From a virus, in IMG/VR virus record IMGVR_UViG_3300033816_000055, positions 1 to 38,349 of that record: a stretch of 38,349 nt of DNA. One strand, 5' to 3'. Every line of letters begins with the position of its first letter. Within the stretch, counting starts at the first letter, position 1. The translations under genes were made by a program, and so were the position numbers. Shown one piece after another: positions 31,322 through 38,181 of the stretch. The notes under the pieces are model-generated. The model ran no database searches. It had not been told where the DNA came from and saw only the letters and a list, made by a program, of their open reading frames with translations.

Positions 31322-31508
31322 GCTCTTGCTCGTCTTCACCTGTATTTATTAGCCACTCTGTGCAGTAACCCATAGCAATGCACTTAGGCTTCTTGCAAAT
31401 TTCCTCCTGCCAGTTCTCAGGGTCTTGGCAGTCGTACCGATAGCGGTCTTGGCAGCCCATGAGGGCCAGCAAAGCTAGAAACAGTGCATATGGTTTGACG
31501 TTAACCAC
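31308..31508 (-). CDS. Small lipoprotein (spanin-like candidate), GTG start
   Basis: The GTG at 31508 follows AAGGA and opens a 66-residue protein: VVNVKPYALFLALLALMGCQ, with a lipobox-like LMGC, so the mature chain would be anchored by the Cys and carry the short, cysteine-rich tail CQDPENWQEEICKKPKCIAM. Longer in-frame readings to 31718 overlap the chaperone gene and have no ribosome site. Lysis-cassette lipoproteins are often outer-membrane spanins; this one is encoded just upstream of the membrane pair. The chain is short for a spanin and no partner was identified. Confidence 0.6.
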   Translation of the reverse strand: MVNVKPYALFLALLALMGCQDRYRYDCQDPENWQEEICKKPKCIAMGYCTEWLINTGEDEQEHEAH

Positions 31509-31518
31509 GTTAGTTTCC

Positions 31519-31983
31519 TTATACGCGGCTAGGGACGACAGGCCAAACAATGTTGAATGGGTCACTTTGAGTTGTGATGTCGCGCAGTTCTTGGCGGTAT
31601 ATGGCCCAAGTTGCGGCGTCTGCCGAAGCGTCAGGAAGCTGTGTCCAATCACAGGTCGATAAACGGCGGTTGCGATCTCCACGAATAAACGCCCACTGCG
31701 CTTGTGTACGGGCAGCAAGTTCGCTTTCAGTGAGTTCTACAATCTCATAGGTCTGGCGGTAGATACCGTCCTCACCCTTCCGAGGAGCAATTTCAACCAC
31801 CTTCTGCGTTGGCTCACATTCAGGCTGCGATGCAAAGTCGTAACAGCCAAAACCAAAACTCTCAACAGCCTCAGTCGTAAGCGGGTTAGGAAAAGATACT
31901 GTTGGAAACAGCATCCGAAAATTGTCTGCGAGAACTGGATAGCCATAAGCCACGCCGTTTTCGTCAATCTGAATTACGTTCAT
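31519..31983 (-). CDS. Tail fibre assembly chaperone-like protein (copy 2), 154 aa
   Basis: Follows the glycine-rich adhesin with a TAATG overlap, as chaperones follow their fibre. The C-terminal half has RGDRNRRLSTCDWTQLPDAS, then WAIYRQELRDITTQSDPFNI then VWP, which fits the phage tail assembly chaperone pattern (R..R...L..cDW...pd......yR..LRDi..q.....i.WP, Phage_tail_APC). The N-terminal half (YPVLADNFRMLFP) is a typical partner-binding part. It shares this C-terminal region with the copy at 33407. A role in folding the adhesin is inferred. Confidence 0.82.
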   Translation of the reverse strand: MNVIQIDENGVAYGYPVLADNFRMLFPTVSFPNPLTTEAVESFGFGCYDFASQPECEPTQKVVEIAPRKGEDGIYRQTYEIVELTESELAARTQAQWAFIRGDRNRRLSTCDWTQLPDASADAATWAIYRQELRDITTQSDPFNIVWPVVPSRV

Positions 31984-32828
31984 TATAAGTTTCCTGTGTT
32001 AGTTGACGGGAAAGCGCGTCCTGCGCCCCAAATAATGCGGACTGCGCCACCAGCGCCGTTTCCGCCGACGCTGGGATAAAATTCGCCAGTCTCGTAGTTA
32101 TAGTAGTAGCCCCAGCCACCTCCGCCTCCGCCATAATTTCCACCGCTTTGGCCAGAGTAATAACCACCAGCAGTCCCCGCATTCCCACCGGAACCACCAT
32201 CGCCCCCTGCGCTAAGGGTAGCCCCACCCGCCCCTGATGCGCCTTGACCGAGTATACCAACACCGCCGCCGCCACCGCCGCCTGCCTGAAGGTATTCGGG
32301 GTATACATATATATTGGAGCCAACCGCACCGCCGCCGCCGCCGCCGCCAGCCCCGGAACTCCCTACATTACTAGTCCCCCCCGCTCCTCCAGCGCCAGTA
32401 TAGCCTCCCGCTCCCCCACCGCCGCGACTATCACTTGTAGCGCTATTACCGCCGTTGCCGCCGCCATCTCCAACATATGTACCTCCCACTCCCCCCGGAG
32501 TCCCACCACCGCCGCTTACCGTCCCTGTGTTAATGAAAGAACTAGTGCCGCCGAGGGAGCCCGTTGACTCATAGCCGTAAGCACCCCCAGCACCAACTTG
32601 CACTGTGTAGGATGTGCCGGGAGTTACCGTAATATTATTTTTCCAACCAAGGCCACCGCCTGCTCCGCCCGATCCACCTGTTCCGCCGCCCACGCAAACA
32701 ACACAAACGCTTGTTACTCCCGCAGGAGCTACCCACGAGAAAGTCCCAGCTGTGGTGTAAGCCTGTTGTCCCGGAGGTGGCCCACTTGCGCCGCCAACCA
32801 TCAGCAATGCGCGAGATACGCTATCCAT
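31983..32828 (-). CDS. Glycine-rich tail adhesin, 281 aa
   Basis: The ATG at 32828 lies 4 nt after the previous stop, with AAGGCG upstream; upstream in-frame codons from 32894 lie inside the preceding gene. Residues about 25-50 (TAGTFSWVAPAGVTSVCVVC) are the head of the phage glycine-rich domain. From about 50 to 250 long Gly/Ser/Ala runs (GGGGGGG-type) dominate, interspersed with single strands (YVYPEYL, WGYYYNYE). The C-terminus (GGAVRIIWG) completes the domain. Such poly-Gly sandwiches form fibre tips that bind host receptors, as in T-even gp38 adhesins. A chaperone follows. Confidence 0.82.
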   Translation of the reverse strand: MDSVSRALLMVGGASGPPPGQQAYTTAGTFSWVAPAGVTSVCVVCVGGGTGGSGGAGGGLGWKNNITVTPGTSYTVQVGAGGAYGYESTGSLGGTSSFINTGTVSGGGGTPGGVGGTYVGDGGGNGGNSATSDSRGGGGAGGYTGAGGAGGTSNVGSSGAGGGGGGGAVGSNIYVYPEYLQAGGGGGGGVGILGQGASGAGGATLSAGGDGGSGGNAGTAGGYYSGQSGGNYGGGGGGWGYYYNYETGEFYPSVGGNGAGGAVRIIWGAGRAFPSTNTGNL

Positions 32829-32832
32829 CGCC

Positions 32833-33405
32833 TTACGCCGTGTAGTTCGTCTGAGATGCACCGAGCCAGACAGTGCCGCCGTTGTCAGTGACAAAAGTGA
32901 ACAACTGAATGCGGTTAGTAGTGAGCGAGGGGGCAGTTCCCCCGGGCCAACGCACGGCTGCAGGCCATGTTACAGTGCCGCTAGTCTGCGTTAGTTCGAG
33001 CGTGAAAGCAAAAGCACGGCTGGCTGGTACGTTGCTAAACGTGAACGTGCTGTTCGCGCTGATGGTCTTAGTAAAGAAGTTACCCAAGGAACAGTTAATA
33101 TCAAGCGCTGCGACTGCGACTATGTTCTGCGATATGTTGCCGGATACGTCAAATTTAGTAGCGGGTGAACCTGTGCCTACCCCGACGTTAGTCCCGCTGT
33201 CGTACACCACAGACGCAGAGACCGCAGATGTACCATTACCCTTAACTAGATAACCTGAAGTAAGCGTAGTCGCACCTGTGCCGCCGCTGGTAACAGGTGT
33301 TACATTACCGCCAACCCATACCGTGCCGTCCCATATCCATGATCCGCCATTGGCACTGTATACTTGGCCTATCGTGGGACTAGTAGGGAAATCAAGTGCT
33401 GCCAT
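32833..33405 (-). CDS. Tail fibre protein, 190 aa
   Basis: GGAG lies 6 nt before the ATG. The N-terminus DFPTSPTIGQVYSANGGSWIW then DGTVWVGG is a common phage fibre module, followed by TSGGTGATTLTSGYLVKGNG, a recurring fibre 'GGTGA' segment that also occurs in the 725-residue fibre. The C-terminal part (TVTWPAAVRWPGGTAP, then NRIQLFTFVTDNGGTVWLGA) is a beta domain typical of fibre tips. It lies between chaperone copy 1 and the glycine-rich adhesin and probably forms part of the same fibre. Confidence 0.8.
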   Translation of the reverse strand: MAALDFPTSPTIGQVYSANGGSWIWDGTVWVGGNVTPVTSGGTGATTLTSGYLVKGNGTSAVSASVVYDSGTNVGVGTGSPATKFDVSGNISQNIVAVAALDINCSLGNFFTKTISANSTFTFSNVPASRAFAFTLELTQTSGTVTWPAAVRWPGGTAPSLTTNRIQLFTFVTDNGGTVWLGASQTNYTA

Positions 33406-33406
33406 C

Positions 33407-33886
33407 TTACTCTCCGATAAGTGGCAACGCAGGCCACTGGATGCTGAAAGGATCAGCCTGCTTTGTTATATCACGCAAAGTTTTACGGTAAACGAGTTGT
33501 TCTAGACTGATAGCCGCACCTACTTCTGAGGCTTTCGTAACCCACCAATCCGTGCTGGATAACAGTTTGTTGCGTTCCGCACGAACAACGGCCCACTGAG
33601 TTTCAGCCTTTTCAGCAGCATCTTCTGGGTCGAGTTCTGACACGATGTAGTTCTGCGTCCACACGCCATTGATTAACAGTGCAGGGGCATGCTCGCGGGT
33701 CTGCGTCGCAGGGTCGTAATATGGAGGCGTAACCAGCTTAAGCTGATGCACGCCAAACTGTTCAAGCTGCTCAGGCGTCAGATTAGCTACGCGGCAGTAA
33801 TTGTCTTCATCCCAACGAGTTGGCTCAACATCATGGATGTGCCGGACGAACGTGTCGCCATTAGCCTGAACATAAAACAGGTTCAT
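33407..33886 (-). CDS. Tail fibre assembly chaperone-like protein (copy 1), 159 aa
   Basis: Overlaps the preceding small gene (ATGA). The C-terminal half has RAERNKLLSSTDWWVTKASE, then LEQLVYRKTLRDITKQADPF then SIQWPALP, the same tail assembly chaperone pattern as the copy at 31519. The N-terminal half carries YVQANGDTFVRHIHDVEPTRW. It follows the propeller fibre and precedes the second fibre; it could serve either. The family is tied to trimerisation of receptor-binding fibres. Confidence 0.82.
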   Translation of the reverse strand: MNLFYVQANGDTFVRHIHDVEPTRWDEDNYCRVANLTPEQLEQFGVHQLKLVTPPYYDPATQTREHAPALLINGVWTQNYIVSELDPEDAAEKAETQWAVVRAERNKLLSSTDWWVTKASEVGAAISLEQLVYRKTLRDITKQADPFSIQWPALPLIGE

Positions 33887-34188
33887 CCCTCTGCTTCCTT
33901 TGCTTTGCGTTTTGCTGTTACGCGCTCAACGGCTGCTGCGTAAGCGTTGGCGTCGTCGATCTGTGACCGTAAGGCTTCTACAACACCCATGACGTTACCC
34001 ATCTGCTTGCGGGTAGTGTCCAGCCGTTCAGCTACGTTAGCGGCAAACTCGTTGTCTGTAGCGTTTGCCAACAAATGCTCAAAGTTCTTGCGGTCAAAGT
34101 CATAATGAAAATACTCAACCTCACGGGCATACATAGCCTCCGCAAGTACGTCGTATTTATATTCGGTTGGAAGTTGTTCGTACTGCAT
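33883..34188 (-). CDS. Small helical phage protein, 101 aa
   Basis: A highly helical, charged protein: YKYDVLAEAMYAREVEYFHY then FDRKNFEHLLANATDNEF, a type I have seen among small fibre-region proteins of environmental phages. The C-terminal half is a coiled-coil-like helix (ERLDTTRKQMGNVMGVVEAL). No membrane segment. It sits between the large propeller fibre and a chaperone, so a fibre-assembly role is plausible. The ribosome site is weak. Confidence 0.65.
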   Translation of the reverse strand: MQYEQLPTEYKYDVLAEAMYAREVEYFHYDFDRKNFEHLLANATDNEFAANVAERLDTTRKQMGNVMGVVEALRSQIDDANAYAAAVERVTAKRKAKEAEG

Positions 34189-34199
34189 AGTGTTCTTTT

Positions 34200-36377
34200 C
34201 TATGGGTTGATTGTGAAGGCTACAGATCGCGAGGGGTTGCCACCAGGGAGTGTTGCTGGGTTGGCGTATTTAGTACCAAAGCCTGAGCCACTCCAAGGGT
34301 AAGCAGTGATATAAGGTGAACCGTTGTGCGCTACGGCGATAACATCACCTGATAGATCGAAAGCTACTCCATAAGCCGCAGAAGGTATTGCCGTAGCTGG
34401 ATTGGAAAACTTTGTACCGAAGCCACTAACACTCCAAACGTAAGCATTGACATATGGCGAAGAACCTTGGTCTACTACAGCAATGGCACTACCTGACGGG
34501 CTAAATGCTACGAATTGGCCGTCCCCAGCGGGAAGCGTAGCTGGGTTAGTAAATTTAGTGCCGAAACCACTAACACTCCAAGGGTAGGCGGTGATATTAG
34601 GGGAGGAAGCATGCGCAATGGCTATAGCATCTCCTGCGGGGCTGAAGGCTACCCCATAGCCTGTACCCGCAGGTAGTGTTGCTGGGTTGGCGTATTTAGT
34701 ACCAAAGCCTGAGCCACTCCAAGGGTAAGCAGTGATATAAGGTGAACCGTTGTGCGCTACGGCGATAGCGTCGCCAGCTGGGCTGAAGGCCACGCCGCGT
34801 CCGTCGCTAGTTGGCAGGGTAGCCGGATCGGCGAACTTAGTTCCGAAGCCACTGCCGCTCCAAGGGTATACTGATACGTAAGGTGAGATACCATGCGCTA
34901 CGGCGACGGCATTCCCAGAAGGGGAAAACGCTACGCCAAGACCATAGGCGGGAGGTAGTGTCGTTGGGTTTGAGAATTTAGACCCAAAACCGCTAGCACT
35001 CCAAGCCCAAGCTTCTAAGCGTGGTGAGTTTTCGCTTGCCGAAGCGACCGCGCTACCCGTTGGACTAAACGCAACTCCATAGGTGCCCCCTACAGGGGTT
35101 GAAGTAGGTTCAGCCACTTTAGTACCGAAGCCTGCGCTACTCCAAGGGTAGGCACACACAGTAGCCCCACCGGAGACTGAACCTATAGCAATCGACTGTG
35201 ATGGAACAAATGGCGTGCCTGTTTGGTATAGGTAGTTAGCCATCCATTTAGTCGCAGTAACCTTGATGGCCATCAGCGTGTTGTTTGCTTGGACGCGGAT
35301 TGTTCCGGTAGTGCCGTTACCAAATACCAACGTATCGCTAGTGATCGCTACGTTTACGTACGTCCCGCTGTTTTCCACGGTGAACAGCACGACAGTGCCA
35401 ATCGGAAATGCTACACTGGCGTTCGCAGGTATAGTGTATGTACGCGTCGTAGTATCAGACGTAGGGTGGAATATCTGTTTACCCGCATCACCCAAAACCA
35501 ACGTATAGTTTGCTGATTGGATGTTTTGTGGGTAGCTGATCGTCCCCGTTGGGCCGGTTGGCCCTGTCGCCCCTGTCGGCCCTGTCGCTCCGGTTGCCCC
35601 TGTCGCCCCTGTTGGGCCCATAGCGAATGTCACCCATTGTGCTGTAGTGCCGTCGTTATAGTATATGTAGGGTATACCCGTCTCGCTGTTCCACCAAACA
35701 TCGCCCGCCGCTGGTGATACTGGTGCGGTTGCGCTGATGACAGCCCTTGGCGGCGCTACGCTAGATACCCAGCTTGTGCCGTTGCTAGTAAGGATATTAC
35801 CAGAAGTACTCGGCGCAACAACTTGAAGTGCGCCAGTGCCGTTGCCCAAGAGGACATTATTCGCAGTCAGGGTCGCGGCACCAGTACCGCCATTGGCGAC
35901 AGGCAGTGTGCCTGTTACGTTTGTTGTAAGGTTAACCGTCGAGAGGTAGCCGCTCGGATTAGCTGCCGGATACGCACCTAGAGACGTCAGAGCATTAGCA
36001 GCGGTCGTGGCGTTTGTGCCGCCATTGGCGATGGGGAGTACTGCAGAGCCTGCGGCGAGGGTCGAGCCGTTTTGATACACCGCCCTTTCTGCAGGATATG
36101 TAAGAAACACATCCTTGGCACCCGCGGCAAAGTCCACGAGCGCACCAGCATTACTGGACTCCAATACGGTATCACGAGAAAGCGTAGGACCAGCACCGAG
36201 GTACGTACCAATACCGACTTCCCACTGGTTATCCAGATTGATCGTGTAGTATGTCGTATTACCGTTGCCGATTACACTGAAAGACTGGTAGCCAATTACA
36301 GCGCCAGCAAGGGTTATGGTCCCTGTACCAGTGGTAGTGGTAGTCTCTCGGACGCGATCAGCAACGACTAAAGGCAT
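34200..36377 (-). CDS. Large tail fibre: collagen-like stalk plus seven-bladed propeller, 725 aa
   Basis: AAGGA precedes the ATG. The N-terminal part (about 1-250) is a phage fibre module (GNTTYYTINLDNQWEVGIG; two 'ANGGTGA/T' segments; VISATAPVSPAAGDVWWNSE). A collagen-like Gly-x-Thr stretch of eight triplets follows at about 253-278. About 280-390 is a beta segment. From about 394 to the end are seven repeats of roughly 45-47 residues with the core VAFSPSGDAIAVAHN, SPYITAYPWSGSGFGTKF and NPATLP. The last repeat is completed by a strand (SRSVAFTINP), which suits a closed ring. Likely receptor-binding fibre. Confidence 0.88.
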   Translation of the reverse strand: MPLVVADRVRETTTTTGTGTITLAGAVIGYQSFSVIGNGNTTYYTINLDNQWEVGIGTYLGAGPTLSRDTVLESSNAGALVDFAAGAKDVFLTYPAERAVYQNGSTLAAGSAVLPIANGGTNATTAANALTSLGAYPAANPSGYLSTVNLTTNVTGTLPVANGGTGAATLTANNVLLGNGTGALQVVAPSTSGNILTSNGTSWVSSVAPPRAVISATAPVSPAAGDVWWNSETGIPYIYYNDGTTAQWVTFAMGPTGATGATGATGPTGATGPTGPTGTISYPQNIQSANYTLVLGDAGKQIFHPTSDTTTRTYTIPANASVAFPIGTVVLFTVENSGTYVNVAITSDTLVFGNGTTGTIRVQANNTLMAIKVTATKWMANYLYQTGTPFVPSQSIAIGSVSGGATVCAYPWSSAGFGTKVAEPTSTPVGGTYGVAFSPTGSAVASASENSPRLEAWAWSASGFGSKFSNPTTLPPAYGLGVAFSPSGNAVAVAHGISPYVSVYPWSGSGFGTKFADPATLPTSDGRGVAFSPAGDAIAVAHNGSPYITAYPWSGSGFGTKYANPATLPAGTGYGVAFSPAGDAIAIAHASSPNITAYPWSVSGFGTKFTNPATLPAGDGQFVAFSPSGSAIAVVDQGSSPYVNAYVWSVSGFGTKFSNPATAIPSAAYGVAFDLSGDVIAVAHNGSPYITAYPWSGSGFGTKYANPATLPGGNPSRSVAFTINP
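34249..34341 (-). repeat. 93-bp exact direct repeat, copy in last propeller blades
   Basis: These 93 bases recur without mismatch at 34675-34767, exactly 426 bases (142 codons) away, inside the propeller coding region. Other blades match only loosely, so this copy pair is recent. Confidence 0.9.
34675..34767 (-). repeat. 93-bp exact direct repeat, second copy
   Basis: Identical to 34249-34341 (offset 426 bases). The identity ends at 34768 where GCG replaces ACA, and starts after a T/G difference at 34674. Confidence 0.9.
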
Positions 36378-36386
36378 TGGTTTTCC

Positions 36387-36857
36387 TTATACGATACGGA
36401 TAATAGCGGTGGTATTAGAAGCCGTCGGGAAGATGATGGTGAAGTCACCGTCCGTCGAGCTCTTATCCGAGCCGAAGTCCAAAGCAGCTACTGCAGCGTT
36501 AGTCAGCGTAGTGTTTGCGTTTGAGTTAGCCGAAGGCGTCGTGTTGTAGATAAGCGCGCCGCGAGCCGTGATCGTTGCATTGGAGAAGGTCAGGTCGGAA
36601 AAGTCCGTGAAGCCTGTCCCTGTAGACGCGCTGTTGTTGGATGTAACCACACCAAGATTGACGAGCGTGCCGCCACCAGCAGTGTAGTTAGTACCCACAA
36701 CTTCATTCGACGCAGTATATGCGGTGGTGTTGGCGTCAATCGAAGCGGATGAAGTGTATAACGCCAGCTTAAAGGTATCGCCGCCTACGCGGAAATCGTG
36801 TACAGCCAGCATAAGCTCGGCCTTAAACGACGTGGTCATTGCTTGAGTAATTGGCAT
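36387..36857 (-). CDS. Structural (head-tail/tail) protein, 156 aa
   Basis: AAGGAGG lies 8 nt before the ATG. The chain reads MPITQAMTTSFKAELM, FKLALYTSSASI, then NEVVGTNYTAGGGTLVNLGV, and near the C-terminus ITARGALIYNTT, AALDFGSDKSSTDGDFTIIF and TAIIRIV. This set of segments is a well-known pattern of small phage structural proteins located next to head-tail genes. It is probably a minor virion protein; no enzymatic motif is visible. Confidence 0.78.
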   Translation of the reverse strand: MPITQAMTTSFKAELMLAVHDFRVGGDTFKLALYTSSASIDANTTAYTASNEVVGTNYTAGGGTLVNLGVVTSNNSASTGTGFTDFSDLTFSNATITARGALIYNTTPSANSNANTTLTNAAVAALDFGSDKSSTDGDFTIIFPTASNTTAIIRIV

Positions 36858-36869
36858 CTTAAGGCCTCC

Positions 36870-37157
36870 TTATGTATCGAGTATAGCGGTTAGCTCTGGA
36901 TGCCCCGCCTGCTTAAATTTGTTCACCAGAGTTACGTTATGAGACCGCACGGCCTCGTGCATATAGTGCACCAAGACAGCACGGATGCTATCTTTAAAAG
37001 CTTCGGCTTGGTCGCGGATAGCTGGGTGTGATGCACTACCCACATAGATAATTTTGTCTAACGCCCGTTCGGCAACTTCCTCCGGCGTGGAGCCACGCCC
37101 TTCGGTTGCCATAACCATAACGCTACCAATATCGCCGCCTGCAAGTGTGCTAATCAT
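36870..37157 (-). CDS. Small helical phage protein, 95 aa
   Basis: AAGGTAGG precedes the ATG. Segments: GRGSTPEEVAERALDKIIYV, HPAIRDQAEAFKDSIRAVLV, then a short helix HEAVRSHNVTLVNKFKQAGH and PELTAIL. It is soluble and helical with no signal. It sits between the adaptor and a structural protein in the late operon. The residue pattern recurs among phage head-tail region proteins in my recollection; the role is unknown. Confidence 0.65.
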   Translation of the reverse strand: MISTLAGGDIGSVMVMATEGRGSTPEEVAERALDKIIYVGSASHPAIRDQAEAFKDSIRAVLVHYMHEAVRSHNVTLVNKFKQAGHPELTAILDT

Positions 37158-37165
37158 AACCTACC

Positions 37166-37846
37166 TTATCCCACCGAATATCGAACTTGTGGTGTCCGAT
37201 ACATATCCTGACGGTTTTTACCTTCACCAAGTTGTTTGAGCATACCCATCGCTGCATCATACCGTTTCTGGTATTCAGCGTTAATATCCTGCTCGCCCTT
37301 CATAAAGATATACGCTTCAATTAACGCACCGTAAAGTAAAGCGCTATCAAAATTATCGCCTAGCCAGCTTGTACCGGCTGTAACAATGGATTGCGGGTAA
37401 TAGAAGTAGTGTAGTTCGACTACATAATCTGCATCTGGCGTCGGCCCCAAAATGTACGAGTTCTCGTCAAAGTAGGCGTAGTGCGTGGGTATACCTGTCG
37501 TCGCTGGGTTAGGAAACGACTGCCGGATGTAACTTACATCCTTGTTAAGTAGGTACTCGTACCGCCCCGTAGCGTCGATGACAGCTATGGAGAAATTAGC
37601 CAGCCAGTCTGAAGGTACCGACAGGTATTTGTTACCTGCCGTCATGTTACCCGTCACGTTCTTACGCAGATCAAGCAACTGCACCGTGTTAAAGATGCGC
37701 TGCTCGGCCTGTTCAATAAACGTGTTGATCTGTTCGGTAGACGTGAACGTCACCGGAGTGGAGCCGTCAGAGCCGGTCCATGAGGTGTTGGGGAAGTCGT
37801 TTTCGACGTACCCCTTGATTGTCTCGAACAGTTCAGCGTAATTCAT
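37166..37846 (-). CDS. Tail adaptor (gp11/SU10-like), 226 aa
   Basis: Segments YAELFETIKGYVENDFPNTS, FIEQAEQRIFNTVQLLDLRK, then NKYLSVPSDWLANFSIAVID, RYEYLLNKDVSYIRQSFP and GIPTHYAYFDENSYILGPTP are those of the phage tail adaptor family (SU10-type gp11-like) that forms the ring below the portal. The C-terminal part has YGALIEAYIFMKGEQDINAE then YQKRYDAAMGMLKQ. The length is usual for this family. It starts by a TAATG overlap with the upstream small gene. The portal gene is not in the window. Confidence 0.83.
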   Translation of the reverse strand: MNYAELFETIKGYVENDFPNTSWTGSDGSTPVTFTSTEQINTFIEQAEQRIFNTVQLLDLRKNVTGNMTAGNKYLSVPSDWLANFSIAVIDATGRYEYLLNKDVSYIRQSFPNPATTGIPTHYAYFDENSYILGPTPDADYVVELHYFYYPQSIVTAGTSWLGDNFDSALLYGALIEAYIFMKGEQDINAEYQKRYDAAMGMLKQLGEGKNRQDMYRTPQVRYSVG

Positions 37847-37986
37847 TATGCCAACTTCTTGCTGCTATGCGTGCCCTTAGTCGCCGCACCCGTACCGCGA
37901 GTTTTCACAGTCTGAGTGTTGGGGATGTTGTTCGGGTAGCCTGAGTTGTTCTTCACAATCGGCACCGTTTTTGGCTTGTAGTCCAT
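37846..37986 (-). CDS. Small basic protein, 46 aa
   Basis: MDYKPKTVPIVKNNSGYPNN then IPNTQTVKTRG...TKGTHSSKKLA. It is short, Lys/Asn/Thr-rich and disordered-looking. The ORF fills the gap between two genes exactly, with its stop overlapping the adaptor start (TAATG), which argues for translation. The ribosome site is only GGGG. It could be a virion-associated peptide. Function unknown. Confidence 0.5.
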   Translation of the reverse strand: MDYKPKTVPIVKNNSGYPNNIPNTQTVKTRGTGAATKGTHSSKKLA

Positions 37987-37987
37987 A

Positions 37988-38179
37988 TTATTTACCCCGC
38001 GAAGATTTCTTCTGGTTGGCGACCTTGGCTAAGTTACGGCCCATAGCACCCATTTGTGCGTTGGTCTTGCCGCCCTTGGCCATCTTAGTCAGGGGTTTGC
38101 CCTTGTGCATTGCGCGCTCGTGCTTGTGCACGGCCTTCGCTGCAGTGGCTTTATCCTGCTTCATATCTTTCTTATCCAT
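37988..38179 (-). CDS. Small Lys-rich protein, 63 aa
   Basis: The ATG at 38179 has GGAG 8 nt upstream; a GTG one codon earlier is possible. MDKKDMKQDKATAAKAVHKH then ERAMHKGKPLTKMAKGGKTN and AQMGAMGRNLAKVANQKKSS. The 'K.AKGGKTN.QM..MGRN.AK..NQ' tail is a recurring small basic protein of environmental phages, near head-tail genes. It may bind DNA or act in packaging or assembly. It precedes the 46-residue gene by one base. Confidence 0.65.
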   Translation of the reverse strand: MDKKDMKQDKATAAKAVHKHERAMHKGKPLTKMAKGGKTNAQMGAMGRNLAKVANQKKSSRGK

Positions 38180-38181
38180 CA

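Noticed and set aside
31509-31718. N-terminal extension of the lipoprotein gene to 31718
   Set aside because: It overlaps the chaperone coding region antiparallel to nothing but in another frame, has no ribosome site and would bury the signal peptide; the GTG at 31508 follows AAGGA.
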